DNA from: Chitinivorax tropicus
GTDB taxonomy: Bacteria; Pseudomonadota; Gammaproteobacteria; Burkholderiales; SCOH01
Direction: 5' to 3'
Length of the DNA: 64,000 nt
NCBI RefSeq assembly: GCF_014202905.1
Contig: NZ_JACHHY010000001.1
Span: forward strand, 275,913 to 339,912
Below, piece by piece: positions 18,197 to 27,953 of this stretch. Made by a program: the position numbers and the translations under genes. The stretch's first letter is position 1, and every line of letters starts with the position of its first letter. A model generated the notes under the pieces. The model had not been told where the DNA came from. It did not search any database and saw nothing but the letters and a program-made list of their open reading frames with translations.

Positions 18197-19855
18197 GTGG
18201 AACGCGAATTCATGGAATACGATGTCGTGATTGTCGGGGCCGGCCCAGCGGGCCTTTCCTGCGCGATCCGGCTCAAGCAACTGGCGGAAAAGAACGGCAA
18301 GGAAATCAGCGTCTGCGTGCTGGAGAAAGGCTCGGAAGTCGGCGCCCACATCCTGTCCGGCGCTGTCATGGACCCCATCGCCATGAACGAGCTGTTCCCT
18401 GACTGGAAAGAACGCGGCGCCCCACTCAACACCCCAGTGGTCGAAGACCATTTCCTGTTCCTGACCGAAGACAGCGCCAAACGCTTCCCCGAAAAGCTGA
18501 TGCCCCCGCTGCTCAACAACCACGGCAACTACATCATCAGCCTGGGCAATGTCTGCCGCTGGCTGGCGGAGCAGGCCGAGGCGTTGGGCGTCGAGATCTA
18601 CCCTGGCTTCGCCGCCGCCGAAGTGCTCTACCATGAGGACGGCTCGGTCAAAGGCGTCGCCACTGGCGACATGGGCGTAGGGCGCGATGGCCAACCTAAA
18701 GGCGAATATGCGCCAGGCATGGAGCTGCACGCCAAGTACACCATGATTGCTGAAGGCGTTCGCGGATCGCTCGCCAAAGAGATCCAGGCCCGATTCAACC
18801 TGCGCGATGGTGTGGAGACACAGAAATTCGGCATCGGCTTCAAGGAGCTGTGGGAAATCGACCCAGCCAAACACAAGCCTGGGCTGGTGATGCACTCCCA
18901 GGGCTGGCCGCTGGATAAGGACACCGGCGGCGGCTCCTTCTTGTACCACCTGGAGAACAACCAGGTCGCGGTCGGTTTCGTGGTTCACCTGAACTACCAG
19001 AACCCGCACCTCTCGCCCTATGACGAATTCCAGCGCTTCAAGACCCACCCGCACATCCGCAGCTTTTTTGAGGGCGGCAAGCGCATCGCCTACGGCGCCC
19101 GAGCCATCAACGAAGGCGGCCTGCAATCGATTCCCAAGCTGACTTTCCCGGGTGGCGCATTGATCGGCTGCTCCGCCGGGTTTGTGAACGTGCCCCGCAT
19201 CAAAGGCAGCCACAACGCCATGAAGACCGGCATGTTAGCGGCAGACGCAGCCTACGATGCTGTCGTCAACCAATCCCGCCAAGGGCATGACGAGCTGACA
19301 ACCTACCCAGAAGCCTTCCGCCAATCGTGGGTCTATGACGACCTGTACAAGGTGCGCAATGTCAAACCTGCCTTGTCGCGGTGGGGCATGATCGGCGGCA
19401 CGCTCTATGGCGGCTTCGACATGTGGATGCACTGCCTGGGCCTCAACCTGCCCTGGACACTGCGCCACGGCAAGCCAGATCACGAATGCCTGAAGCCCGC
19501 AGCTGACATGCCGAAGATCCCGTATCCCAAACCCGATGGCAAAATCGCCTTCGACAAACTCAGCTCGGTGTTCATCTCCAATACCAACCACGAAGAAGAC
19601 CAGCCGATCCACCTACGTCTGCGTGACACCTCGGTTGCCATCAGCCTGAACCTAGCCACCTACGACGCCCCGGAAACCCGCTACTGCCCTGCGGGTGTCT
19701 ATGAAATCGTCCGGGAAGGGGTGGACGCGCCACGCCTGCAGATCAACGCACAGAACTGCGTACACTGTAAGACCTGCGACATCAAAGACCCCAGCCAGAA
19801 CATCAATTGGACCGTACCCGAGGGGGGGGGTGGGCCCAATTACCCGAACATGTAA
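18197..19855 (+). CDS. electron transfer flavoprotein-ubiquinone oxidoreductase
   Basis: A 552-residue membrane-associated flavoprotein that passes electrons from ETF (fed by acyl-CoA and amino-acid dehydrogenases) to ubiquinone. The FAD-binding motif [17 protein letters not shown] is near residue 9. The C-terminal [4Fe-4S] site has CPAGVYE, then [19 protein letters not shown], and ends in the canonical [12 protein letters not shown]. The GTG at 18197 with AGGGGATCAGC upstream matches the usual MERE(F)MEYDVVIVG opening. The glycine stretch near the end is encoded by a run of nine G, a slippage-prone tract. The gene is followed by a strong terminator. Confidence 0.95.
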   Translation: MEREFMEYDVVIVGAGPAGLSCAIRLKQLAEKNGKEISVCVLEKGSEVGAHILSGAVMDPIAMNELFPDWKERGAPLNTPVVEDHFLFLTEDSAKRFPEKLMPPLLNNHGNYIISLGNVCRWLAEQAEALGVEIYPGFAAAEVLYHEDGSVKGVATGDMGVGRDGQPKGEYAPGMELHAKYTMIAEGVRGSLAKEIQARFNLRDGVETQKFGIGFKELWEIDPAKHKPGLVMHSQGWPLDKDTGGGSFLYHLENNQVAVGFVVHLNYQNPHLSPYDEFQRFKTHPHIRSFFEGGKRIAYGARAINEGGLQSIPKLTFPGGALIGCSAGFVNVPRIKGSHNAMKTGMLAADAAYDAVVNQSRQGHDELTTYPEAFRQSWVYDDLYKVRNVKPALSRWGMIGGTLYGGFDMWMHCLGLNLPWTLRHGKPDHECLKPAADMPKIPYPKPDGKIAFDKLSSVFISNTNHEEDQPIHLRLRDTSVAISLNLATYDAPETRYCPAGVYEIVREGVDAPRLQINAQNCVHCKTCDIKDPSQNINWTVPEGGGGPNYPNM

Positions 19856-19874
19856 ATCATCACATTCAGCATGC

Positions 19875-19908
19875 AACGCCCAATCACTTGATTGGGCGTT
19901 TTTGTTTT
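19875..19908 (+). terminator. rho-independent terminator after ETF-QO
   Basis: Stem AACGCCCAAT / ATTGGGCGTT with a CACTTG-type loop, followed by TTTGTTTT. It lies 20 bases past the ETF-QO stop. Confidence 0.85.
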
Positions 19909-20169
19909 CGCACTCAGCTGACAAATTTTGTCAGCATCTGCCCATTCACAACAAAAATCGCCACCCCCATGACACAAATTGTCACAATATTACATTGTAA
20001 AATCAGTAGCTTATGACATGTAAAATACATTTACATATAATGATATTGTGATTTATCATGCGTACCCAACAGCCAAGAAAAAAACCAAAATGCCATCAAG
20101 GTATTGTTTTAATGAATTTAAGTGATTTCATCTTGGCCATTCAAATCAAAATAATGCAAGAAAAGCAAA
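19909..20169. other. A+T-rich upstream region of the zincin lipoprotein gene
   Basis: About 260 bases with low G+C (TTACATATAATGATATTGTG and similar) and no supported gene. TATAAT-like sequences around 20034-20040 could serve as a -10, and AAGAAAAGC precedes the ATG at 20170. The base composition is unlike neighbouring genes, which may reflect horizontal acquisition of the downstream gene or a nucleoid-protein target. Confidence 0.4.
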
Positions 20170-22095
20170 ATGAGACAACAAACACTGGCTTCGCTGTTGA
20201 TTACCCTTGCTCTAGCAGCATGTGGCGGTGGTGGTGGGGATAGCAGTGGCGGCACCGCGCCAAGCCCTACACCAACCCCAACTCCTACACCAGCGCCAAC
20301 TCCTACGCCAACACCCACCCCCGCTCAGCTGGTGATCTCCAAATTTGAGACCGCGCAAACCCATGTATTACCTGAAGCCGGGCTGACATGGAAAAAGTCT
20401 GACGGATCCGAAATGGGCAGATTGCACCTGACTGCACAACGAGACACGCTGGTCATGGTTGACCTGGGTGCTGCCACGCCAACTCGGCCCATGCTGGAAG
20501 CCTGGAGCAACAATGCAAAGCTGGGGCAGGTGGCGTTGAATACACCAGACAAGCTGCCTGTCACCGAAGCCAATGGCCCAGCTTATGCAAGCAATCGTCA
20601 CAGCGCCATCCTGCCCGCCGACTGGATCAAACCTGGAGTCATGTTGCGCGTCTCGGCAGACAACTACAGCGCCAGTGATTACAAAAAACCGGAAGTCGGC
20701 GCAGATATCGACTTCAACATGTGGATCGTGCCGATGTACCTGTTTGGTGCCAATGACACCAATACCTACCCTTTTTCAATGGTCGCCAACCCAGACAAAG
20801 CCACCTTTGACGAGCTGTATGCCAAGTGGCCAGTGTCACGCCTGAACATGAAAAACCACCCACTCAAGCGAATCGATTGGCCATATATCATCGTCGCCCC
20901 ACGCAACAGTGGCCCGGCTTATAAAGTGGAAAATGCCGATCAGCAAAAGGGCGGCTACGACGTCATGAGTGCGGCGCTTGGCATTCTCAGCGCAATCCGT
21001 GAAGCCAATGGTGAATCCGGCACCAACAGCCAGCATTATGCTCCGCTGCTGATGTTGGGTGCCAATGGCAAGTACTTTGGGCCTGGCGGTGGTTTGGGTG
21101 GCGGCTCACGCGGAACGGGCGACCATCACTATGGGGGCGTCTTCATCCACGAGCAAGGCCACGCCTTTGGCATGCCTCATGCTGCCGATGGCTATAAGAG
21201 CGGCAGCTACCCCTATGTAAATGGCAGTCTGCTGGGTTCGAGCTGGGGTTATGATCTAGGACGAAATACCTTCCTGTCGCCCTATTTGCCACAAGATGTA
21301 AGCGGCTTCAAAAACTGCAAGACCGATACCGATCGCATCAAGGACGCGGAAGGCCGTTGCATCAAGCAAGACCCGATGCAAGGCGGCTCTGGCGACCAAG
21401 CAAAAGGCTATCGCTATACCATGTTTGCCGACTTCAATGCGGGGGTGATTCAGCATTACTTTGAAGGCAACACCACCCTCGACAAGGATGGCAAGCATGA
21501 GTACGACGGCGGAACCATTTTCATCGACAAAGCCTTCCCAACCGGCTATAGCCGCTGGGATAGCATTGACAAGCGCCGTGTCACATTCACACCAGCAACC
21601 GAGAAAAAAGGGCTATGGGGCTTTGACAACGGCCTACCAAGCCAACGTGACGTACCAGTCCACACAATCATCATTACCCATAGCCTAGCCGGCACCACCA
21701 ATGCATCGCAGATTTACCCCGTCCTCTCGTATGAGGGCAACCTGCGTCGCAACGTTGACCCGACCGTAGCCTCCCAACTGGCGGAAATCATCCCGAATAC
21801 CGGGAAATACCCATGGTACTGCCATGCAAGCGGATGTGATTTCACTGTTCGCGTCACCTTCAAAGATGGCAGCATGCAGCATATTCTGTTGCAGGGCGGT
21901 ATGCGCAGTTGGTTTTCACCCATGGGCAACACCCCTGCGAGCAAGTTGGACCCAAATGATGGCAACAGTTTCCAGGTGTGGGGGATCAACGTACCCGGCA
22001 ACAAAGCAATCAGCAAGATCGAGCTTCTGGAAACACCAATGGCCTGGAACGGCATCGGCAACAACCCAAAGGTATTGATCAGCAAAACACTATGA
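20170..22095 (+). CDS. secreted zinc metalloprotease lipoprotein, M66/StcE-like
   Basis: A 641-residue lipoprotein. The signal peptide ends in LALAAC (lipobox, Cys about 17) and is followed by a Gly/Ser patch and a Thr-Pro linker of alternating TP repeats (about residues 35-55). The catalytic zincin motif is [11 protein letters not shown] near residue 327 (HExxHxxGxxH), preceded by a glycine-rich loop. The N-terminal part has [20 protein letters not shown], and the C-terminal half is beta-rich. Layout and motif resemble the M66 (StcE/TagA) family of mucin- or glycoprotein-degrading enzymes, though family identity is inferred from the motif and architecture. It would be anchored to a membrane facing outward. 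It sits directly beside the distal end of the CRISPR array. Confidence 0.78.
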   Translation: MRQQTLASLLITLALAACGGGGGDSSGGTAPSPTPTPTPTPAPTPTPTPTPAQLVISKFETAQTHVLPEAGLTWKKSDGSEMGRLHLTAQRDTLVMVDLGAATPTRPMLEAWSNNAKLGQVALNTPDKLPVTEANGPAYASNRHSAILPADWIKPGVMLRVSADNYSASDYKKPEVGADIDFNMWIVPMYLFGANDTNTYPFSMVANPDKATFDELYAKWPVSRLNMKNHPLKRIDWPYIIVAPRNSGPAYKVENADQQKGGYDVMSAALGILSAIREANGESGTNSQHYAPLLMLGANGKYFGPGGGLGGGSRGTGDHHYGGVFIHEQGHAFGMPHAADGYKSGSYPYVNGSLLGSSWGYDLGRNTFLSPYLPQDVSGFKNCKTDTDRIKDAEGRCIKQDPMQGGSGDQAKGYRYTMFADFNAGVIQHYFEGNTTLDKDGKHEYDGGTIFIDKAFPTGYSRWDSIDKRRVTFTPATEKKGLWGFDNGLPSQRDVPVHTIIITHSLAGTTNASQIYPVLSYEGNLRRNVDPTVASQLAEIIPNTGKYPWYCHASGCDFTVRVTFKDGSMQHILLQGGMRSWFSPMGNTPASKLDPNDGNSFQVWGINVPGNKAISKIELLETPMAWNGIGNNPKVLISKTL

Positions 22096-22198
22096 AGACC
22101 AACAAGGGATAGCAACCCTTGCCTTGGCCTATCAACGGCGACAGACTTACTTCGCTGTCGTAGCTGGCAGATACCTTTGCGATCCGTCACCTCAGCCA

Positions 22199-24879
22199 GT
22201 TTCAATCCGCGCCCAGCGGTTAGGCTGGGCGATGCGGCAGAAGGTCTACACCTCGATGGAAATTCAGCTGTTTCAATCCGCGCCCAGCGGTTAGGCTGGG
22301 CGATGCATGGATATAAGCTTGCGGATGCAGAAAAAGACCTGTTTCAATCCGCGCCCAGCGGTTAGGCTGGGCGATGCTGATTCCATCATTTGCTCCAGCC
22401 CACTAAAGCATGTTTCAATCCGCGCCCAGCGGTTAGGCTGGGCGATGCAAAGCAGCCTGCGCCAAGCCTCTGTCGTCAAGATGTTTCAATCCGCGCCCAG
22501 CGGTTAGGCTGGGCGATGCGCCTGAAACCGACTCGGCTGGTAACAACCTAGTTGTTTCAATCCGCGCCCAGCGGTTAGGCTGGGCGATGCCTGGCAAACG
22601 AAGTGTAATCACACGAAGACACTCTGTTTCAATCCGCGCCCAGCGGTTAGGCTGGGCGATGCAAAACGGTTCCATGCCACGATCTTTGTCCAAACCGTTT
22701 CAATCCGCGCCCAGCGGTTAGGCTGGGCGATGCTTTCAGATTCGGGGTAAAAACAACCAGTTGTTTTTGTTTCAATCCGCGCCCAGCGGTTAGGCTGGGC
22801 GATGCGCGACTTGGCGTAACAATTCGTGGTTAATTGCAACGGTTTCAATCCGCGCCCAGCGGTTAGGCTGGGCGATGCGGTGTCTCCCTCGGTAAGCGCA
22901 TCAACAAGGCGCGTTTCAATCCGCGCCCAGCGGTTAGGCTGGGCGATGCACGGTCTGGCCAAGTATTTAGGTATCGCAAAGCAGTTTCAATCCGCGCCCA
23001 GCGGTTAGGCTGGGCGATGCCAAAGGCTTTTTCACCTGATGTAAGGGCCGAGATGTTTCAATCCGCGCCCAGCGGTTAGGCTGGGCGATGCCTCGCGCTG
23101 CTCGCCAGCGGCGCGCACCACTTCATGTTTCAATCCGCGCCCAGCGGTTAGGCTGGGCGATGCCCCGCCGCCTTGTTGCCGCACAAATGCTTGCATCGCG
23201 TTTCAATCCGCGCCCAGCGGTTAGGCTGGGCGATGCAAGCCAAGATTGCCGACGCGGCCAGGCTCGACAAGTTTCAATCCGCGCCCAGCGGTTAGGCTGG
23301 GCGATGCAAGATTATCAAGAGGAGGTCGAGCTATGGCCAGAGTTTCAATCCGCGCCCAGCGGTTAGGCTGGGCGATGCAGTAGGGTTGCCCATGCGCCGC
23401 GGGCTTTATTGATGTTTCAATCCGCGCCCAGCGGTTAGGCTGGGCGATGCTGGGGATCCGATTATTTTTTGGGTTGGGATGCAAACGTTTCAATCCGCGC
23501 CCAGCGGTTAGGCTGGGCGATGCGTCAAGGCGGCTGCGTTGGCGCAAGGCACGGCCCGGTTTCAATCCGCGCCCAGCGGTTAGGCTGGGCGATGCACCGT
23601 GATTCGGTCGATTTCGACTTCTTCTCAGAGTTTCAATCCGCGCCCAGCGGTTAGGCTGGGCGATGCGTTTACTTACGTCATCCACCGTCCCCGGCATGAA
23701 CTGGTTTCAATCCGCGCCCAGCGGTTAGGCTGGGCGATGCAGGACGCTGACAACTTCGCTCAGCAGATCGCCGAGTTTCAATCCGCGCCCAGCGGTTAGG
23801 CTGGGCGATGCCTCCAATGCGATAGCCTGGCCAATACCACGACTTGCGCGTTTCAATCCGCGCCCAGCGGTTAGGCTGGGCGATGCGCGAAAGGCTGGCC
23901 CGTTACATGAAATCGGCGGTTGTTTCAATCCGCGCCCAGCGGTTAGGCTGGGCGATGCCGCAATACCCGGCAAGCGACATCGAGCTGGCTTGGTTTCAAT
24001 CCGCGCCCAGCGGTTAGGCTGGGCGATGCGCAATCACATATGTATTTTCTGATTTACGATCAAGTTTCAATCCGCGCCCAGCGGTTAGGCTGGGCGATGC
24101 GGCGCCTGAATGGACTAAGCAGCAGGATAAATTTGTTTCAATCCGCGCCCAGCGGTTAGGCTGGGCGATGCATCGGTCGCATCAGCTGTAGTTGCTGTAA
24201 CGAGGTTTCAATCCGCGCCCAGCGGTTAGGCTGGGCGATGCTCATGCTGACAGTAACTATCAGTGGGTTCGAAAAGTTTCAATCCGCGCCCAGCGGTTAG
24301 GCTGGGCGATGCACCGACGCATGGAAGGACAAGAAGACCGGCGAGAAGTTTCAATCCGCGCCCAGCGGTTAGGCTGGGCGATGCACCTGGCGCAACTGAC
24401 CGCTTCATCGAACGCAAGTTTCAATCCGCGCCCAGCGGTTAGGCTGGGCGATGCGCAACTTCGCCAGGCCAAAGACGATGATGAAAAGGTTTCAATCCGC
24501 GCCCAGCGGTTAGGCTGGGCGATGCGAGAAAATCGACATGCTTGATGACTGCCAACTTGTTTCAATCCGCGCCCAGCGGTTAGGCTGGGCGATGCTCGTG
24601 ACTGGTGCCATATTTGACGGTAGCAACATGTTTCAATCCGCGCCCAGCGGTTAGGCTGGGCGATGCGGAGGCAGCAGAAGCCGTAATTAGGGCGTACATG
24701 GTTTCAATCCGCGCCCAGCGGTTAGGCTGGGCGATGCTGGTTAGCAACGCGCCCCGCATTTTCGATGCCTTGTTTCAATCCGCGCCCAGCGGTTAGGCTG
24801 GGCGATGCGAAGCGACATAATCGCCGCCCCGGCCGCATCCTTGTTTCAATCCGCGCCCAGCGGTTAGGCTGGGCGATGC
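22199..24879 (-). CRISPR. type I-C CRISPR array, 38 repeats / 37 spacers
   Basis: Thirty-eight copies of a 37-nt repeat, all identical as read. On the plus strand it begins GTTTCAATCC and ends GGGCGATGC; in the transcribed (minus) orientation it begins GCATCGCCCAGC, forms a CGCCCAGC/GCTGGGCG stem with CTAACC loop, and ends CGCGGATTGAAAC. The ATTGAAAC end is typical of type I-C. Spacers are 33-38 nt, mostly 34. cas2 lies just beyond the right end, so the leader and newest spacers are at the high-coordinate side and transcription runs leftward. Even the leader-distal repeat at 22199 is undegraded. All protein frames across the array are artefacts of the repeat. Confidence 0.98.
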
Positions 24880-25055
24880 CCCGTTTTTCCATCTTTTTGA
24901 TGAAACAGGCTTTTTCTGATCACCTGCGCGAACCTGTTGCCATGTGGCAGCAGCGGGTGGGCGCCTGGGGTGGTGGTCATAATTTTTCCCATTTTATTCA
25001 ATCAGTTGGAAAAACGCGAACAGGGCTGGGTTTTGTCGGTTGCTGGGGGTTCGCG
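24880..25055 (-). promoter_or_regulatory. CRISPR leader between cas2 and the first repeat
   Basis: A 176-base non-coding stretch between the cas2 stop and the leader-proximal repeat, containing short T/A tracts (GGTCATAATTTTTCCCATTTT). By position it should contain the array promoter and integration signals. No specific promoter hexamers are convincing. Confidence 0.7.
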
Positions 25056-25346
25056 CTACACCACCAGCGGGCCGTCGAAATCCAGTGCTTTGAATTGTCC
25101 ATATTCTTTGACATTCAGGTCAATAGGCTCGTGCAGGCGGTAAAGCCGCAGCCGGTCTTGGGTCTGGTCGATTTCGCGGAGCAGTTTGCGTTCCAGTTCT
25201 TCGTATTGCATGAGGCTGACGCGGCATTCGAATACGGATTTCTGCACGCGCTGGCCGACGGCCTCGCAGGCTTTGGCGACGCGGCGCAGGCGGCGGCGTC
25301 CGGCGCTGGTTTCGGTGGAGACGTCGTAACAGACGATGATGAGCAT
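25056..25346 (-). CDS. cas2: CRISPR-associated endonuclease Cas2
   Basis: A 96-residue ferredoxin-fold nuclease starting [23 protein letters not shown], the type I-C Cas2 opening with the catalytic-type Asp at the end of strand 1 (YDV). It forms the Cas1-Cas2 integrase that inserts new spacers. The ATG at 25346 is used, one base after the cas1 stop (TGA-C-ATG); a longer frame inside cas1 is not. It is the last cas gene before the leader. Confidence 0.95.
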   Translation of the reverse strand: MLIIVCYDVSTETSAGRRRLRRVAKACEAVGQRVQKSVFECRVSLMQYEELERKLLREIDQTQDRLRLYRLHEPIDLNVKEYGQFKALDFDGPLVV

Positions 25347-25347
25347 G

Positions 25348-26382
25348 TCAGCGGGCCAGATAGGGTAGGTAGCCTTCGGCCTCGCCACGGATGCAGCGGG
25401 CCAGTAGTCGGGCTTGCAGGGGTGGCACCAGGCCCAGCATGAGTTTTTCTTTCAGCAATGGGTGGGCGACGAGGTCTTGTTTGCGTTTTTGGTATTCGAC
25501 CACCACCAGTCGGCGGGCGCTGTCGCTCAGGGTGACGCTGTGCCCTGGGTGCAGGGTGAAGTCTTCGGCTTTGAGTTGCTGGCGGTTGATCAGTGAGAGG
25601 GCAAGCCGGTCGGCCAGGATGGGGCGGAATTCTTCCATCAGGTCCAGCGCCAGGGAGGCCCGGCCAGGTCTGACCGCATGCAGGCAGCCCAGTTGGGGGT
25701 CCAGGCCGACGATTTCGAGTGCGCTGCGGCAGTCGTTCATCAGCATGCTGTAGAGGAATGAGAGCAAGGCGTTCATGCGGTCACGGGGTGGGCGACGGCT
25801 GCGGCCATCTGGTGTGAAGGCGTCGCGCTGGTCTGGGCGGATCAGGTGGCCCATGACGGCGAAGTAGCGACGGGCGGCTTCGCCTTCCAGCCCGCGCAGG
25901 GTGTCAAGGTCGCTGGCCTGCCGCAGGTTGCGCAGGTTGATGGCGAGTGCGGTGGCAGTGTCTCGCAGGGCTTGCTGGTCGGCGGTGTCGCTGGCGTCGC
26001 GTGCGCCGCGCAGCAAGACATGGCGGCTGTTGCGCAGCTTGCCGGCGATGATGGCTTTGGCGGTGTCGAGCACAAAGGTTGGCTCGCTGCTTTGTTTGAA
26101 CTGGGCCAGCCGAAGCAGGATGTTGCCGCTGACGCCGCCTTCGAGTCTGGCCTTGAAGCGGCCATTGCGGTCGAGCATGACCAGGTTTTTGCCCTCGTCG
26201 GCCAGGCGCTGCATGATGGCGGAGGAGATCAGCACGTCGCCAAAGGTGACGACGCTGCTGATATGGTGCAAGGGTACGCGCAGCTTGGTTTCGCGCTCGA
26301 TCTCTACACGCAGGGTGTCGTTATCGAGGTGGAGGTAGCTGCCGGAGGTGGTGACATAGAGGGTGTTGAGCAGGGTCTGCAT
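25348..26382 (-). CDS. cas1: CRISPR-associated endonuclease Cas1 (type I-C)
   Basis: A 344-residue spacer integrase. The start [27 protein letters not shown] at 26382 overlaps the cas4 stop (TGATG). The metal-binding catalytic elements are visible: [12 protein letters not shown] (the Glu), [23 protein letters not shown] (His and Asp/Glu). It acts with Cas2 and Cas4 in adaptation. The longer open frame upstream runs inside cas4 in another frame and is not real. Confidence 0.97.
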   Translation of the reverse strand: MQTLLNTLYVTTSGSYLHLDNDTLRVEIERETKLRVPLHHISSVVTFGDVLISSAIMQRLADEGKNLVMLDRNGRFKARLEGGVSGNILLRLAQFKQSSEPTFVLDTAKAIIAGKLRNSRHVLLRGARDASDTADQQALRDTATALAINLRNLRQASDLDTLRGLEGEAARRYFAVMGHLIRPDQRDAFTPDGRSRRPPRDRMNALLSFLYSMLMNDCRSALEIVGLDPQLGCLHAVRPGRASLALDLMEEFRPILADRLALSLINRQQLKAEDFTLHPGHSVTLSDSARRLVVVEYQKRKQDLVAHPLLKEKLMLGLVPPLQARLLARCIRGEAEGYLPYLAR

Positions 26383-27005
26383 CAGGGCTCCGGGTCGTCG
26401 TAGAGGGTGGCGCGCAGTTGGTGCAGGGTGCTGGCGTTGGCGATCATGGCTGGCTGGCAGAGGTCGTTCAGCGAGCATTCCTTGCAACGGGCGTCGTTGG
26501 CCGGGGGTGGCAGTCGGCCCGCTTGCAGCATCTGGCGCACCGCTTGGGTGGTGTCGGCAACAGCCTGGGTCAGCACGGGGGTGATGGGCACGATGCGACG
26601 ACGGTGGGAGCTGGCATGGTAGATGGCGCCCTCGGGCACGGGTTTGCCGGTCATTTCAGCCAGACAGAGGGCCTGTGCAGCGAGCTGCAGGTCGTCGTGC
26701 TGACGTTGGCGACGCGGGCCGTGTTTGTATTCAACAGGGTACGGGGTGCCATCGGTCAGGAATTCCACCACGTCGGCTTTGCCGATCAGGCCGTATTGCT
26801 CGGAATACAATGGCAGGGCGCGCTCGATGACCAGCCCTGGCCGGGTCTCCAGGCCGGGGGTGTCCACCAGCCGATGCACTGCATTGCCTCGGGCGGTGTG
26901 TTCGTTGTCGGCAAAGGCTTGCTCTTGGTGGATCAGCGCACATTGCCGAGGGCAATAGCTGTAGTGTTGCAGAGCAGAGATAGGGATCGGGTCGTCTGGC
27001 GTCAT
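26382..27005 (-). CDS. cas4: CRISPR-associated exonuclease Cas4
   Basis: A 207-residue PD-(D/E)xK nuclease with an iron-sulfur cluster. The first cysteines are in YSYCPRQCALIHQE near residue 15, the nuclease core shows GKADVVEF and YPVEYKHG (Asp and E-x-K), and the last cysteines are in RCKECSLNDLCQP. Cas4 trims prespacers and helps select PAM-proximal ends during adaptation. The ATG at 27005 (MTPDDPIPISALQHYSYCP) is chosen over an upstream in-frame start because it matches family N-termini. It is separated from cas7 by 69 bases with a hairpin. Confidence 0.95.
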   Translation of the reverse strand: MTPDDPIPISALQHYSYCPRQCALIHQEQAFADNEHTARGNAVHRLVDTPGLETRPGLVIERALPLYSEQYGLIGKADVVEFLTDGTPYPVEYKHGPRRQRQHDDLQLAAQALCLAEMTGKPVPEGAIYHASSHRRRIVPITPVLTQAVADTTQAVRQMLQAGRLPPPANDARCKECSLNDLCQPAMIANASTLHQLRATLYDDPEP

Positions 27006-27031
27006 GGATGCGTGGCCTCGATGATGACAGC

Positions 27032-27063
27032 GGCCTGGGCGCCGCCAGCGCGACACCCAGGCC
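27032..27063 (-). terminator. hairpin between cas7 and cas4 (possible attenuator)
   Basis: GGCCTGGG and CCCAGGCC arms, 8 bp, around a 16-nt G+C-rich loop in the only sizeable gap between the effector genes and cas4-cas1-cas2. There is no T-run, so a complete terminator is unlikely; it could reduce or stabilise transcription between modules. Confidence 0.35.
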
Positions 27064-27074
27064 CCTGCCAACGC

Positions 27075-27953
27075 TTATGCAAGCAAGGTCTGCAGCTCAA
27101 CCCCTGCTGGTACGGCTGCCTGATCGACATGAATGGTGTAATCGTCGAATTCGCGCGGCACTGCCGTGTGGGCCTCGGGCTTGATCAACTTGAACAGCTG
27201 ATGGGCCGGGGCATTGCCCAGCATGCTGTCATGCTTGAACACGTACAGGCCACGGGTGGTCATTTCGCCCCGGGCGGCGGCGCGGTCATGCTCGAACATA
27301 TTGATCAGTGATTGCCAGAGCAGCGCCAGGTCTTCTTCACCAAAGCCAGTCTGGTTGGCGAGGTGCGCCGAGACAAAGCCATGCGCGACATACAGGCCAT
27401 AGGGCACAGTGTATTTACGGCCCATGGTGCGGTTGTCACCTAGTTGCTTGTCGGCCTCGGTCTGGGTAGCCACCGCCATACGGGTGATACTGTGCTCCAG
27501 TGCGACGATGCGATCGACCGAGCGGCCAAAGGTCAGCTGCACCGGGCCGCGCACCTGGCCGCAGTTGGCCTCTTTCAGGCTCATGACCGCGCCAAAGGTG
27601 CGGATATCGTAGAAGTTCTGGCACATCCACTGCCGTGCCCTCGGTACATCGTCCCCACCCTTGCGCTTGCCCTCTTCCCCTTTTGGGTCGAGCCCGAGCG
27701 CGATATAGGCTTTCTCCTGCTGCTGGGTGAGGATGGCCTTTTCCTTTACGTAGATATCAAAGGGAGGCGTTTCGCCCTTGGCCAGCGCAATATAGTTGCG
27801 CACTTTGCGTTTGAGGCAGACATCCGTCACCAACCCCCTGCCCGTTTCGGCGTCAATGCGCGGCAGATTGCCCGCATCCGGGTCACCATTGGGGTTGCCG
27901 TCTTTCACGTCAAACAGCAATACGAAATCATAACGGTTCTGCAATGGGGTCAC
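27075..27953 (-). CDS. cas7c: type I-C Cascade backbone protein Cas7c (Csd2)
   Basis: A 292-residue RAMP that polymerises along the crRNA spacer. Conserved elements include the opening [66 protein letters not shown] and [18 protein letters not shown]. The start overlaps the cas8c stop (ATGA), coupling their translation. Together with Cas5d and Cas8c it forms the DNA-surveillance complex. Confidence 0.96.
   Translation of the reverse strand: MTPLQNRYDFVLLFDVKDGNPNGDPDAGNLPRIDAETGRGLVTDVCLKRKVRNYIALAKGETPPFDIYVKEKAILTQQQEKAYIALGLDPKGEEGKRKGGDDVPRARQWMCQNFYDIRTFGAVMSLKEANCGQVRGPVQLTFGRSVDRIVALEHSITRMAVATQTEADKQLGDNRTMGRKYTVPYGLYVAHGFVSAHLANQTGFGEEDLALLWQSLINMFEHDRAAARGEMTTRGLYVFKHDSMLGNAPAHQLFKLIKPEAHTAVPREFDDYTIHVDQAAVPAGVELQTLLA

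Noticed and set aside
22177..24796. Many open frames across the CRISPR array on both strands, with repeating peptide units
   Set aside because: They are translations of the 37-nt repeat and spacers; repeat periodicity explains them completely.
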